64,000 bases of DNA from an uncultured Pelagibacteraceae bacterium (GTDB lineage: Bacteria > Pseudomonadota > Alphaproteobacteria > Pelagibacterales > Pelagibacteraceae): NCBI GenBank assembly GCA_902576335.1, contig CACGVC010000003.1, positions 1 through 64,000 on the forward strand, read 5' to 3'. Shown one piece after another: positions 32,323 through 41,091 of this stretch (positions are counted from its first letter, which is position 1; each line of letters begins with the position of its first letter). A program made the translations under genes and the position numbers. A model generated the notes under the pieces. That model did no database searches. It had not been told where the DNA came from and saw nothing but the letters and a program-made list of their open reading frames with translations.

Positions 32323-33330
32323 ATGTCTGAATTAAATAATATTGCTTTAAAAATAATTGGGAAAGGAAAAGGTATCTTGGCTGCGGATGAAAGCACAGGT
32401 ACTATGACAAAAAGACTTGAAAGTGTTAACGTACCATCAACTCCTAAGAACAGGTTGGTATTTAGAGAGGCACTTTTTAGTTCAACTAGTATGGCTGACT
32501 GTATTGGAGGTGTTATTTTGTACGATGAAACTATAAAACAAATATCGTCAAAAAAAAATAAGATTACTGAGTTAATTTCTGAAATGGGATCATTGCCGGG
32601 AATTAAAGTGGACACAGGAGCAAAGGTTTTGGCAGGTTCCCCAGATGAAAAAATTACAGAAGGACTTGATGGATTGAGAGAAAGATTAAAGGAATATTAT
32701 AAGATTGGTGCAAAATTTACTAAATGGAGAGGAGTTTATAATATCACAAAGGAATTTCCGAGTAAGCTTGCGATAAGTTCTAATGCTCACGCTTTAGCAA
32801 GATATTCTGCATTAGTTCAAGAATGTAATATGGTACCAATAGTAGAGCCAGAGGTTTTAATGGATGGTGAACATTCTGCTAAAGATTGCTATGAAAAAAC
32901 ATCGAATGTAATTGAAAAGTGTTTTGAGGAATTGATTTTTCACAAGGTGGATTTAAAAGGAATTATTCTAAAACCAAATATGATTTTAGCTGGAAATATG
33001 TCAAAAAATAAAATTTCAAATAATGAAGTTGCAAAATTGACTCTAAAATGCTTAAAAAACTGTGTTCCAACAGAAGTACCTGGGATTGCTTTTTTATCTG
33101 GTGGACAATCAGAGCTAGAGGCAACAGAAAATTTAAATTTAATAAATAAGTATAACGATACTAATTTTATAATGAGCTATTCTTACGGAAGGGCACTTCA
33201 ACAAAGTGCCCTAAAATTTTGGTCAAAAGATATAAAGAATATTAAGGGTACTCAAAAAATCTTTAACCATCGAGCAAAAATGAATACATTGGCTGCTCAA
33301 GGAAATTGGTCTAAAGATCTTGAGATATAA
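32323..33330 (+). CDS. Class I fructose-bisphosphate aldolase
   Basis: The 335-residue protein is a Schiff-base (class I) aldolase, seen from GKGILAADESTGTMTKRL near the N-terminus, GIKVDTGAK, FTKWRGVYNI, and the lysine-bearing ILKPNMILAG near residues 220-230. It cleaves or forms fructose 1,6-bisphosphate without metal. Many bacteria use the zinc class II enzyme instead. The gene follows pgk by one base and its end overlaps thiE by 11 bases. Confidence 0.94.
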   Translation: MSELNNIALKIIGKGKGILAADESTGTMTKRLESVNVPSTPKNRLVFREALFSSTSMADCIGGVILYDETIKQISSKKNKITELISEMGSLPGIKVDTGAKVLAGSPDEKITEGLDGLRERLKEYYKIGAKFTKWRGVYNITKEFPSKLAISSNAHALARYSALVQECNMVPIVEPEVLMDGEHSAKDCYEKTSNVIEKCFEELIFHKVDLKGIILKPNMILAGNMSKNKISNNEVAKLTLKCLKNCVPTEVPGIAFLSGGQSELEATENLNLINKYNDTNFIMSYSYGRALQQSALKFWSKDIKNIKGTQKIFNHRAKMNTLAAQGNWSKDLEI

Positions 33331-33934
33331 TAAAAAAAAATTTATCTATTTAATCTCACCATTAAAAATTGATAAAACTTTTTATTTTCATCTTGAAAAT
33401 ATCTTGAAACAAGAAAAAGTGAGTTTTTTTCAGCTTAGACTCAAAAACGAAAAAATTGAAAAAAAATTAATAATTGGAAAAAGGATAAAAAAAATTTGTA
33501 AAAAATTTAAAGTTAAATTTTTGGTAAATGATGATGCTTATTTGGCCAAACACTTAAATGCTGATGGTTGCCATTTAGGTCAGAATGATATGAGTATTCA
33601 TAAAGCAAGAAAATTGATTGGTGATAAAATAATTGGGATTACTTGTCATAACTCAATTAAATTAGCAAAAGTTGCTTTGAAGAATAAAGCCGATTATATA
33701 GCTTTTGGAGCCTTTTACTCAACAAGCACTAAAAAAACAAAATACAAACCATCGTTAAGTATATTAAAAAAAGCTAGAAAAATCACAAAAAAACCAATAG
33801 TTGCGATTGGTGGCATCAATTATAATAACTATAAAAATCTTTTATTGAATAAAGCTAACTTATTGGCTATTTCAAGCTACGTTTGGAAAAATAAAAAACT
33901 TAAACCTTTTGAAGCAATAAGGAAATTAAAATGA
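33320..33934 (+). CDS. thiE: Thiamine-phosphate synthase
   Basis: ThiE joins HMP-PP and the thiazole phosphate to give thiamine phosphate. The 204-residue TIM-barrel protein shows FFQLRLKNE, LVNDDAYLAKHLNADGCHLGQ, IGITCHN, FGAFYSTSTKK and the phosphate-binding VAIGGI. The start is TTG at 33320 inside the aldolase gene; no ATG is available before the conserved part. It would use the HMP-PP made by the ThiD at 13.7 kb. Its presence in a glycolysis/translation operon is not functionally obvious, except that transketolase needs thiamine diphosphate. Confidence 0.88.
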   Translation: MRYNKKKFIYLISPLKIDKTFYFHLENILKQEKVSFFQLRLKNEKIEKKLIIGKRIKKICKKFKVKFLVNDDAYLAKHLNADGCHLGQNDMSIHKARKLIGDKIIGITCHNSIKLAKVALKNKADYIAFGAFYSTSTKKTKYKPSLSILKKARKITKKPIVAIGGINYNNYKNLLLNKANLLAISSYVWKNKKLKPFEAIRKLK

Positions 33935-34491
33935 AAATAAATGCTAGTGAAATAAGAGTAGGCATGTTGCTTGAGTACAAAGATGATTTATGGCAAGTCT
34001 TAAAAACACAACATGTAAAACCTGGAAAAGGTGGAGCTTTTGCACAAGTAGAGATGAAAAGTGTGAACAAAAATACAAAATTAAACGAGAGATTTAGATC
34101 AAATGAAAGTGTGGAAAAAGCATCTTTAGAAGAAATTAGTTTTAATTATTGTTACGAAGATGAAAATAACTTTTTTTTCATGGATCCGAAATCTTTTGAG
34201 CAAATTCAAATAAAGAAAAATATAGTTGGACAAAAAGGGAGGTTGCTGACAGAAAATCTAAAAGTGACCATAAGTTTTTATAATAATGATCCAATTTCAA
34301 TAGATTTGCCTAATCAAGTTGAATGCAAGATTGATACAACAGACGCTGCTCTAAGGGGTCAAACAGTCTCTTCATCTTATAAGCCAGCTACTTTAGATAA
34401 CGGATTAAGTATACAGGTTCCACCATTTATTGAAGCAGGTGATCAAATTATTATTGATACCAGAAATTTAGAATACGTTAAAAAAATTTAA
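33931..34491 (+). CDS. efp: Translation elongation factor P
   Basis: The 186-residue protein has the three-domain EF-P pattern: KINASEIRVGMLLEYKDDLW, the loop VKPGKGGAFAQ whose Lys36-region lysine is beta-lysylated in many bacteria, and the C-terminal GLSIQVPPFIEAGDQIIIDT. EF-P rescues ribosomes stalled at consecutive prolines. The loop lysine suggests the EpmA-type modification system, but no such gene is in this window. It overlaps thiE by 4 bases. Confidence 0.96.
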   Translation: MKINASEIRVGMLLEYKDDLWQVLKTQHVKPGKGGAFAQVEMKSVNKNTKLNERFRSNESVEKASLEEISFNYCYEDENNFFFMDPKSFEQIQIKKNIVGQKGRLLTENLKVTISFYNNDPISIDLPNQVECKIDTTDAALRGQTVSSSYKPATLDNGLSIQVPPFIEAGDQIIIDTRNLEYVKKI

Positions 34492-34496
34492 AAAAA

Positions 34497-35237
34497 ATGA
34501 ATTCAATTTCAGCAAATTTAAATTTAATGATTAAAGCTTGTGAAAAAGCATCCAAAATACTTATTAGAGATTTTGGAGAAATTGAAAAACTTCAAGTATC
34601 CAAAAAAGGGCCATCAGATTTCGTAACAAACTCTGATCTAAGAGTAGAAAAAATATTAATAGATGAATTATCTAAGGGCAAACCAGATTATTCGATTATA
34701 AGTGAGGAAAATGGGGTGAAAAAAAATAAGGACATCAAAAATACTTGGGTAATTGACCCGATAGACGGAACAGTGAATTTCTTACATGGAATTCCTCATT
34801 TTGCAACTTCGATTGCTTTAAAACGTGAAAATGAAATAATATCTGGCCTAATTTTTGATCCAATAAAGGATGAAATGTTTTATGCTGAAAAAAATAATGG
34901 AGCTTACTTAAATAATAAAAGAATAAGAGTATCTAAAAAAAATAATATGCGAGAATGCTTATTTGCAACTAGTGGAAATGTAGAGGGAAAAATGGAATTT
35001 TCTTTTCGAAAATCAGGCTCTGCAGCTTTAGATATGGCATACATAGCTTGTGGAAGATATGATGGATACTTTCAAAAAAATTTACACTTATGGGATATTG
35101 CGGCAGGATTAGTTATTGTCGAAGAGGCAGGAGGTGTGATTAACAAAATTAACCTTAATAATATTAAAGACTTTAAAATAATTGCCTCAAGTCCCGATAT
35201 TAATGAAAAATTAATGGAAAAAATAAGCAACTTTTAA
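34497..35237 (+). CDS. suhB: Inositol monophosphatase family protein
   Basis: The 246-residue protein carries the lithium-sensitive phosphatase motifs: ISEENG near residue 62 (metal-binding Glu), [18 protein letters not shown] near 82-99, and [16 protein letters not shown] near 201-216. SuhB-family members hydrolyse inositol phosphate or related sugar phosphates and in some proteobacteria bind the ribosomal antitermination complex. The neighbours efp and rpmE would suit a ribosome-linked role, but this is inference. It begins 5 bases after efp. Confidence 0.88.
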   Translation: MNSISANLNLMIKACEKASKILIRDFGEIEKLQVSKKGPSDFVTNSDLRVEKILIDELSKGKPDYSIISEENGVKKNKDIKNTWVIDPIDGTVNFLHGIPHFATSIALKRENEIISGLIFDPIKDEMFYAEKNNGAYLNNKRIRVSKKNNMRECLFATSGNVEGKMEFSFRKSGSAALDMAYIACGRYDGYFQKNLHLWDIAAGLVIVEEAGGVINKINLNNIKDFKIIASSPDINEKLMEKISNF

Positions 35238-35272
35238 TTGTTTTAAAAGAAACTTTTGCTATAAGACACCGA

Positions 35273-35503
35273 ATGAAAAAAAATATACACCCTAAATACC
35301 ATACAATTAAAGTTGAAATGACAGATGGAACTCAATTTGAGACTAAATCGACTTGGGGGACTGAAGGAGACGTATTAAAATTAGAAATTGATCCTAAGTC
35401 TCATTCTGCCTGGACTGGAGGGAAGCAAAAACTTATGGATAAAGGAAGAATTAGTAAGTTTAATAAAAAATTTCAAAATTTTAAATCAGAAAAAAAAAAC
35501 TAA
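35273..35503 (+). CDS. rpmE: 50S ribosomal protein L31 (zinc-independent form)
   Basis: The 76-residue protein begins [19 protein letters not shown] and contains the [10 protein letters not shown] core and a basic C-terminus, as in bL31. It lacks the CxxC zinc-ribbon cysteines found in the zinc-binding form. bL31 sits at the subunit interface near the central protuberance. It is directly followed by trcR with no gap. Confidence 0.93.
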   Translation: MKKNIHPKYHTIKVEMTDGTQFETKSTWGTEGDVLKLEIDPKSHSAWTGGKQKLMDKGRISKFNKKFQNFKSEKKN

Positions 35504-36070
35504 ATGTCAAAAGCTCCATTAATGCCGATGGCTACAGCTTTGTGGCTCGTTGAGAATACTACACTCACTTTTAAACAAATAGCTGAATTTTGCCATTTAC
35601 ATGAAGTAGAGGTCCAAGGTATTGCAGATGGTGAGGTTGCAAAAGGTATTAAAGCATACAATCCCATAATAACTGGTCAACTTTCAAGAGAGGAGATTGA
35701 TTTATCCTCTAAAGATATTAATAGACCTTTAAATATAAAAAATACCGACGTAGAAATATCTAATAACGAAAAAAAAATTAAAAAATATATTCCTTTGTCA
35801 AAAAGACAGGACAAACCAGACTCAGCATTATGGTTAATTAAACAACATAATATTTTAAAAGACTCACAAATTTCAAGATTAATTGGGATAACAAAAAATT
35901 CTGTTACTTCAATAAGAAATAAGAGTTATTGGAATTATAATAATTTGAGTCCTAAAGACCCTGTAGCGCTTAACCTTTTTTCACAAAAAGATTTGATAGA
36001 AGCAATAGAAAAGGCAGAAAGAAGAATAAAAAGAGAAAAAAAGGAAAAAGAAAAAGCAAAATTAAAATAA
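35504..36070 (+). CDS. trcR: TrcR-type transcriptional regulator (DUF1013)
   Basis: The 188-residue protein begins with the highly conserved PLMPMATALWLVENTTLTF and contains HEVEVQGIADGEVAKGI and ITGQLSREEI, which I recognise as the alphaproteobacterial DUF1013 family. In Caulobacter a member is named cell-cycle transcriptional regulator TrcR. Two helix-turn-helix-like repeats appear: FKQIAEFCHLHEVEVQGIADG and DSQISRLIGITKNSVTSIRN. The C-terminus is a Lys/Glu-rich helix. Its DNA targets here are unknown. It starts at the base after the rpmE stop. Confidence 0.88.
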   Translation: MSKAPLMPMATALWLVENTTLTFKQIAEFCHLHEVEVQGIADGEVAKGIKAYNPIITGQLSREEIDLSSKDINRPLNIKNTDVEISNNEKKIKKYIPLSKRQDKPDSALWLIKQHNILKDSQISRLIGITKNSVTSIRNKSYWNYNNLSPKDPVALNLFSQKDLIEAIEKAERRIKREKKEKEKAKLK

Positions 36071-36110
36071 ATATCAAAATTATGAATAAAATTTATAGAC
36101 ATAAAATTAT

Positions 36111-36140
36111 AAAAATGTTATTCAAACATTTTTTTGGAGG
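36111..36140 (+). promoter_or_regulatory. Hairpin plus strong Shine-Dalgarno in the rpsU leader
   Basis: AAAAATGTT (36111-36119) pairs perfectly with AACATTTTT (36125-36133) around a five-base loop. Two bases later comes GGAGG (36136-36140), then AATTT and the ATT proposed as the rpsU start. The stem ends two bases from the ribosome binding site, so it could influence ribosome access, or terminate some upstream transcription, since it ends in seven T residues. The stem is AT-rich and therefore only moderately stable. Confidence 0.55.
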
Positions 36141-36145
36141 AATTT

Positions 36146-36340
36146 ATTAAAATAGACGTAAAAGATAACAATGTTGAACAAGCTCTAAGAGTTTTAAAGA
36201 GAAAACTTCAAAGAGATGGATTTTTTAAGGTAATAAAAATAAAAAATACTTATGAAAAACCGTCTGAAAAAAAAAAGAGAATACTCCAAGAAAATATTAA
36301 AAGAGTAAAAAAATTAAATAAATTAAGAAATAGAATTTAA
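36146..36340 (+). CDS. rpsU: 30S ribosomal protein S21, probable ATT start
   Basis: From the ATT at 36146 the product is 64 residues: (I/M)KIDVKDNNVEQALRVLKRKL and a basic tail ending LNKLRNRI, a normal bS21. bS21 lies near the anti-Shine-Dalgarno end of 16S rRNA and aids initiation. The same frame has a TTG at 36134, but that codon overlaps the GGAGG and would add four residues not expected in the family. GGAGG lies five bases before the ATT, which is ideal spacing. Six bases separate the stop from the initiator tRNA. Confidence 0.85.
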   Translation: MKIDVKDNNVEQALRVLKRKLQRDGFFKVIKIKNTYEKPSEKKKRILQENIKRVKKLNKLRNRI

Positions 36341-36346
36341 TTATAT

Positions 36347-36423
<77 letters not shown>

Positions 36424-36429
36424 ATCTAT

Positions 36430-37128
36430 TTATATCTTAAATCTTGATTTTTTACTGTCAACTAAGAAAGCTTTTACAGTTTCTGTTGTGAGCTTTTTAT
36501 ATGAGCTGCCAAATTTTTCGATTTTTTCAATAATACTAGGTGGTATCGTTATTATATGACAACCTAATTGTTTCGCCTGTATAAAATTGTATGGCTCTCT
36601 TACACTAGCCCATAAAATTTCTACATTATTGTATTTTTTTGCTAACCGGATACTCTTTACAAATTCAGGTACAGGATCCTTCCCTGCATCACCAGCTCTT
36701 CCTGCAAATATAGAAATTATCACTTTTGTTTTTTTATTAATTTTGTCTAAAATTTTTTTTGTTTGTTTTGCTGTATAAACAGCTGTAACATTTAACTTAA
36801 TATTTTGATTATTTAATTTTTTTATAACTTTACCTGAAAATTTATTTTTGGAATTAACTACAGGTACTTTTACGTAAATATTTTTACCCCATTCATTTAT
36901 TTTTAATCCTTGATTAATCATAGATTTGTGGTCATCTGCAAAAACCTCAAATGAAATTGGTTTAGTTTTACAAACTTTTAGAATCTTTTTTGAGTATAAT
37001 TTGTAGTCTTTTGCACCAGCTTTTCTCATCAAGCTTGGATTTGTTGTGAAACCTTTTATAATTTTTAATTTATGAAATTTTTTAATTAAATTTAAATCTG
37101 CAATATCACAAAAAATTTTTATACTCAT
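36430..37128 (-). CDS. Transaldolase / fructose-6-phosphate aldolase family protein
   Basis: The 232-residue TIM-barrel belongs to the small transaldolase (TalC/FSA) group: FCDIADLNLIKKF at the N-terminus, KGFTTNPSLMRKAG, the Schiff-base lysine in IYVKVPVVN near residue 87, LNVTAVYTAKQ and IISIFAGRAGDAGKDP. It would move dihydroxyacetone units, complementing the transketolase at 28.1 kb in the non-oxidative pentose phosphate pathway. Transaldolase versus FSA activity cannot be read reliably. It is last in the minus-strand run from 5S rRNA and is convergent with tRNA-fMet. Confidence 0.82.
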   Translation of the reverse strand: MSIKIFCDIADLNLIKKFHKLKIIKGFTTNPSLMRKAGAKDYKLYSKKILKVCKTKPISFEVFADDHKSMINQGLKINEWGKNIYVKVPVVNSKNKFSGKVIKKLNNQNIKLNVTAVYTAKQTKKILDKINKKTKVIISIFAGRAGDAGKDPVPEFVKSIRLAKKYNNVEILWASVREPYNFIQAKQLGCHIITIPPSIIEKIEKFGSSYKKLTTETVKAFLVDSKKSRFKI

Positions 37129-37134
37129 TTTATC

Positions 37135-38532
37135 TTATAAATTTTTTGTAATATCCTCAGTCATTTTTTTTGCATCTGCGAATAACATCAAAGTATTTTC
37201 TTTATAAAATAAGTCGTTATCAATTCCAGCGTAGCCAGGTGAAAGACTTCTTTTTACGAACAATACAGATTTACATTTTTCTACATCAAGAACGGGCATC
37301 CCATAAATTGGACTTTGAGGATCAGTTTTTGCAACTGGATTAGTTACATCATTAGCACCAATTACAAAAGCAACATCTGCATTTGCAAAGTCGTTATTTA
37401 TTTCCTCTAACTCAAATACTTCATCGTATGGTACGTTTGCCTCAGCTAATAAAACATTCATATGTCCAGGCATTCTACCGGCCACTGGATGAATAGCGTA
37501 TGAAACTTTTATATCGTTTTTCTTTAATGTGTCGACCATTTCCCTTAAAGCATGTTGAGCTTGAGCCACTGCCATACCATATCCAGGAACAATTATAACT
37601 GAGGAAGCGTTTTTCATGAGAAATGCCGCATCATCAGCATTACCACTTTTGACTGGTCTTTGCTCTTTAGATGATTTGCTTGATGTATCATCGGTAGCTC
37701 CAAACCCTCCCAAGATTACATTGAAGAATGAACGGTTCATACCTTTGCACATGATGTAAGACAATATTGCACCTGATGAGCCCACCAAAGCACCCGTAAT
37801 TATTAAAGCTGTATTTTCGAGAGTAAAACCAATTCCCGCCGCTGCCCATCCAGAATAAGAATTTAGCATTGAAATTACAACTGGCATATCCGCTCCACCA
37901 ATTGGAATTATCAAGAGAAAACCAATTAAAAAGGAAACGAATAATAATATCCAAAACAAATTTGATGATTGAGTTGAACACAATAGGTAAATTAAAATAA
38001 TTATCGAAATTAAAATTATTGCATTAAGTGGATGTTGACCTTTAAATGTAATTGGTGAACCGGACATAATTCCTTGCAATTTTAAAAAAGCAATTACAGA
38101 TCCTGAAAATGTTATAGCTCCAACTGCGGCTCCGATTGACATTTCAATTAAGCTTCCAAGTTTAATATTTCCAGGTGAGCCAAGATTGAATGCTACAGGA
38201 TTTAAAAATGCTGAAATAGCTACGAAGACTGCAGCTAGTCCAACTAAACTATGAAACCCCGCTACTAATTCTGGCATAGCTGTCATTGGAATTCTATACG
38301 CTATAAAGGCTCCAATTGAACCCCCAACCACAATAAAAATTATAACAAAAATAAACCCACTTGAAAAAGTTCCTATTGATAAAAAAGTTACAGTAACAGC
38401 TATAATCATTCCTAAAATTCCAAATAGATTTCCTTGTCTAGATGTCTCCGGTGATGAGAGACCTCTCAAAGCAAGAATAAATAACACCCCCGAGACTAAA
38501 TAAAAAATTGCTGATAAGTTTGCTGAAATCAT
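37135..38532 (-). CDS. pntB: NAD(P) transhydrogenase subunit beta
   Basis: The 465-residue protein has about nine transmembrane helices over the first 270 residues, then the NADP(H)-binding domain III with VIIVPGYGMAVAQAQHALREM, HPVAGRMPGHMNVLLAEA and VIGANDVTNPVAKTDP. With PntAA and PntAB it uses the proton gradient to reduce NADP+ with NADH. It overlaps pntAB by one base, completing the split three-gene form typical of alphaproteobacteria. Confidence 0.97.
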   Translation of the reverse strand: MISANLSAIFYLVSGVLFILALRGLSSPETSRQGNLFGILGMIIAVTVTFLSIGTFSSGFIFVIIFIVVGGSIGAFIAYRIPMTAMPELVAGFHSLVGLAAVFVAISAFLNPVAFNLGSPGNIKLGSLIEMSIGAAVGAITFSGSVIAFLKLQGIMSGSPITFKGQHPLNAIILISIIILIYLLCSTQSSNLFWILLFVSFLIGFLLIIPIGGADMPVVISMLNSYSGWAAAGIGFTLENTALIITGALVGSSGAILSYIMCKGMNRSFFNVILGGFGATDDTSSKSSKEQRPVKSGNADDAAFLMKNASSVIIVPGYGMAVAQAQHALREMVDTLKKNDIKVSYAIHPVAGRMPGHMNVLLAEANVPYDEVFELEEINNDFANADVAFVIGANDVTNPVAKTDPQSPIYGMPVLDVEKCKSVLFVKRSLSPGYAGIDNDLFYKENTLMLFADAKKMTEDITKNL

Positions 38533-38840
38533 TATTTTTCTTTTTTCTTTTTCTTATACATTGCCAACATTCTTTGTGTTACTAAGAACCCGCCAAAAAT
38601 ATTTATTGCTGCAAGTGCAATTGCTAAAAAGCCAAATATACTCGATGTATTGAAAACACTTTGTGGATCTCCAGATAATCCTGCAATAATTGCTCCAACT
38701 ATAATTACAGAGGAAATAGCGTTTGTAACAGACATTAAGGGAGTGTGTAATGATGGTGTAACACTCCAAACAACATAATACCCAACAAAAATAGAGAGGA
38801 TAAAAATGCTTAGTCTAAATATCAAAGGATCAATTTCCAT
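38532..38840 (-). CDS. pntAB: NAD(P) transhydrogenase subunit alpha, membrane part
   Basis: The 102-residue protein has three or four transmembrane helices and the conserved VGYYVVWSVTPSLHTPLMSV and AISSVIIVGAIIA segments of PntA domain II. In E. coli this is fused to the C-terminus of PntA; here it is separate. It lies between pntAA (4-base gap) and pntB (one-base overlap). The C-terminus is a lysine tail. Confidence 0.95.
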   Translation of the reverse strand: MEIDPLIFRLSIFILSIFVGYYVVWSVTPSLHTPLMSVTNAISSVIIVGAIIAGLSGDPQSVFNTSSIFGFLAIALAAINIFGGFLVTQRMLAMYKKKKKEK

Positions 38841-38844
38841 AATT

Positions 38845-39933
38845 TTATTTAATTAAAGTTTTACTTATTATCTCATCCTCTAGATTAATGTTAATTTTTT
38901 TTTGATCTTTATCATATAAATTTTCTATAAAGTTAAATACATTTTTTGCATATAAATTAGATGCAGAGATTGGTAGTTTGTTTAAAATATTACGTTCACC
39001 CATAATTTTTACACCATTTTTTTCAATAATTTTGTCTGCCTCCGTAAATGCTGTATTTCCACCTTGAACTGCTGCTAAATCATAAATTACAGATCCAGGT
39101 TGCATATTGCTTATCATATAATCTTTGATAATTAGTGGGGCTTTTTTTCCAGGTATCAATGCTGTGCATACTACTATATCAATTCTTTTTAATGTATCTG
39201 CTAACAATTCCTCTTGTTTTTTTTTAAATTCTTCGGAAGCCTCTTTTGCATAACCGCCTTCAGTTTCCAAATTTTCCGAACCCTCCACAGTTAGGAATTT
39301 ACCTCCTAAACTTTCCACCTGTTCTTTAGATGCCATTCTTACATCTGTGCCAAAAACTATTGCACCCATTCTTTTTGCTGTTGCAACCGCTTGGAGTCCC
39401 GCGACACCTGCACCAACAACCAAAACTTTTGCTGCAGGAATTGTGCCTGCAGCTGTCATCATCATAGGTATTGCTTTCTCAAAATTTGCAAAAGACTCTA
39501 TTACTGCCTTGTATCCCGCAAGATTTGCTTGAGAAGACAATATATCCATTGATTGTGCTCTTGTTATTCTTGGCAAAAGCTCTAAGGAAAAGAGATTTAC
39601 TTTTCTTTCTTTTAGATTTTTTAACTTTTCCTCATTTTCATAAGGATTTAAAACACCTATTAAAGTTTGATTATCTTTAATAAGTGAAATTTTTTTATCT
39701 GATAAAATTCCTAATTGAATTATAAGATCCGAGCTTTGTAAAATTTCATCTTCATTTTTTTTAAATTTTACCCCGAGATCTAAATATTCTTTATCCTCTA
39801 TACCTAAATGTAAACCATAATTTTCACTTAAAAATATCTCAAATCCAAGTGAAACATATTTTTTCACAATATCTGGGGTTAAAGCTATTCTTTTTTCAAA
39901 TTTTTGGTTTTCAAATATAGATCCAATTTTCAT
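38845..39933 (-). CDS. pntAA: NAD(P) transhydrogenase subunit alpha, NAD-binding part
   Basis: The 362-residue soluble domain I has EKRIALTPDIVKKYVSLGFE at the N-terminus, RITRAQSMDILSSQANLAGY and the nucleotide-binding VLVVGAGVAGLQAVATAKRMG, matching the alanine dehydrogenase/PntA family. It binds NAD(H) and hands hydride to the NADP domain of PntB. Alanine dehydrogenase is excluded by the following pntAB and pntB genes. Confidence 0.95.
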   Translation of the reverse strand: MKIGSIFENQKFEKRIALTPDIVKKYVSLGFEIFLSENYGLHLGIEDKEYLDLGVKFKKNEDEILQSSDLIIQLGILSDKKISLIKDNQTLIGVLNPYENEEKLKNLKERKVNLFSLELLPRITRAQSMDILSSQANLAGYKAVIESFANFEKAIPMMMTAAGTIPAAKVLVVGAGVAGLQAVATAKRMGAIVFGTDVRMASKEQVESLGGKFLTVEGSENLETEGGYAKEASEEFKKKQEELLADTLKRIDIVVCTALIPGKKAPLIIKDYMISNMQPGSVIYDLAAVQGGNTAFTEADKIIEKNGVKIMGERNILNKLPISASNLYAKNVFNFIENLYDKDQKKININLEDEIISKTLIK

Positions 39934-39941
39934 TTAAAATT

Positions 39942-40052
39942 TTATAGTAAGAATATTGCCATTAAAGCCAAAACAAATATTACAGCCACGGTTCCCCAGA
40001 GAACAAACTTAGTAAAATTATTCCATGTATTTTTATGGTTTTCATTATCCAT
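39942..40052 (-). CDS. aa3-type cytochrome oxidase subunit IV-like micro-protein
   Basis: A 36-residue frame runs from ATG at 40052 to TAA at 39942. The product begins MDNENHKNTWNNF and continues FTKFVLWGTVAVIFVLALM, a polar N-terminus followed by one transmembrane helix. This matches the tiny alphaproteobacterial aa3-type oxidase subunit IV pattern (short polar head, W-G-T-x-A-V start of helix). Its assignment rests on this pattern only. It lies 8 bases before pntAA and 5 bases after rpmJ. Confidence 0.7.
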   Translation of the reverse strand: MDNENHKNTWNNFTKFVLWGTVAVIFVLALMAIFLL

Positions 40053-40057
40053 AAAAA

Positions 40058-40183
40058 TTACTTCTGTCTTGCTTTAAATTTTGGATTTGTTTTATTAATC
40101 ACGTAAACTCTCCCCCGCCTTCTTACGAGTTTAGAGTTTAAATCTCTTTTGATGATTGATTTGAGCGAGCTTTTTATTTTCAT
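40058..40183 (-). CDS. rpmJ: 50S ribosomal protein L36 (cysteine-free form)
   Basis: A 41-residue frame from ATG at 40183 to TAA at 40058 encodes a protein starting [14 protein letters not shown] and ending [22 protein letters not shown] in two adjoining motifs, the alphaproteobacterial bL36. The usual zinc-binding cysteines are absent, so it is the C-minus form. The start overlaps the stop of the upstream epimerase gene (ATGA). It lies outside any ribosomal protein operon. Confidence 0.93.
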   Translation of the reverse strand: MKIKSSLKSIIKRDLNSKLVRRRGRVYVINKTNPKFKARQK

Positions 40184-41091
40184 GATTTTATACCTTCTAT
40201 AAACGATGTTACATAATCTTTCAAACTTATTCTTCCAAATCTTTGAATTATATTTTTACCTTGTGAAATCTTTGTTAGGGCTGAAGCGTACCTTTCGCCA
40301 GGTCTAGATTTTAAGAATTTAATTCTAGAATTAAACATTTTAGCAACCTCTATAATAGAGTAGTTTTTCTTGTGAGAAATACTGTAATGGCAACATTTTT
40401 TATTTTTCCAAGCTTCATAACAGACGTTAACTGTATCGTTAATATGAGTAAATCTTCTAGTTTGTGATCCAGGTTTTACAACTGGTAATGGTTTTTTTTT
40501 TTTATAATTATTTTCGAATATACCAATTACAGTAGCCATATCCCCTTTTTGAATATGTCTCGACCCATAAACATTATAAAAATAAATGATTTCAAATTTT
40601 AAATTAAACCATTTTCGTAAATTTTCCAATAATTCTAAATTTTTTGATTTAGAAAATGCATAAGGGGATAAATTTTTATCATTACCATTATTACCTAAGC
40701 TAGCAGAAGTAGCTGAATAAATTATTTTTATTCTATTATCTAAACAGAACTTAAAAACAGCTTGAGTACCAATTGTATTTGATTTATAGCACTCGTCAAA
40801 CTTCAAAAAACTTTGATAAATTCTAGAAAATTCTCCAAAATGAAAAATAGTAATAATTTTTTTTTTAAATTTATTTAAATATAAACTTATGTTTTTTGTA
40901 TTGCCTGCAATGTATTTAACTCTATTTGATTCAAAATGATTTTGCTTACTACCACTAGAATAATTATCGATTGAAATTATATCATATTTAGTTTTTTTAA
41001 GTAATAATTCGATTAAGTTTGATCCAACAAAGCCCGCACCACCAGTTACAACTAAAATTTTTTTTATTTTTTTTCTAATATCTTTTCCCAT
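40180..41091 (-). CDS. NAD-dependent sugar-nucleotide epimerase/dehydratase (GalE-like SDR)
   Basis: The 303-residue extended SDR has the NAD motif [13 protein letters not shown] near residue 16, the serine region YSATSASLG and the catalytic YAFSK near 149-153. It resembles UDP-glucose 4-epimerases and the neighbouring galE, but the substrate-binding half is diverged ([35 protein letters not shown]). It overlaps galE by 28 bases and rpmJ by 4. A nucleotide-sugar 4-epimerase or 4,6-dehydratase role is likely; the substrate is unknown. Confidence 0.8.
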   Translation of the reverse strand: MGKDIRKKIKKILVVTGGAGFVGSNLIELLLKKTKYDIISIDNYSSGSKQNHFESNRVKYIAGNTKNISLYLNKFKKKIITIFHFGEFSRIYQSFLKFDECYKSNTIGTQAVFKFCLDNRIKIIYSATSASLGNNGNDKNLSPYAFSKSKNLELLENLRKWFNLKFEIIYFYNVYGSRHIQKGDMATVIGIFENNYKKKKPLPVVKPGSQTRRFTHINDTVNVCYEAWKNKKCCHYSISHKKNYSIIEVAKMFNSRIKFLKSRPGERYASALTKISQGKNIIQRFGRISLKDYVTSFIEGIKS

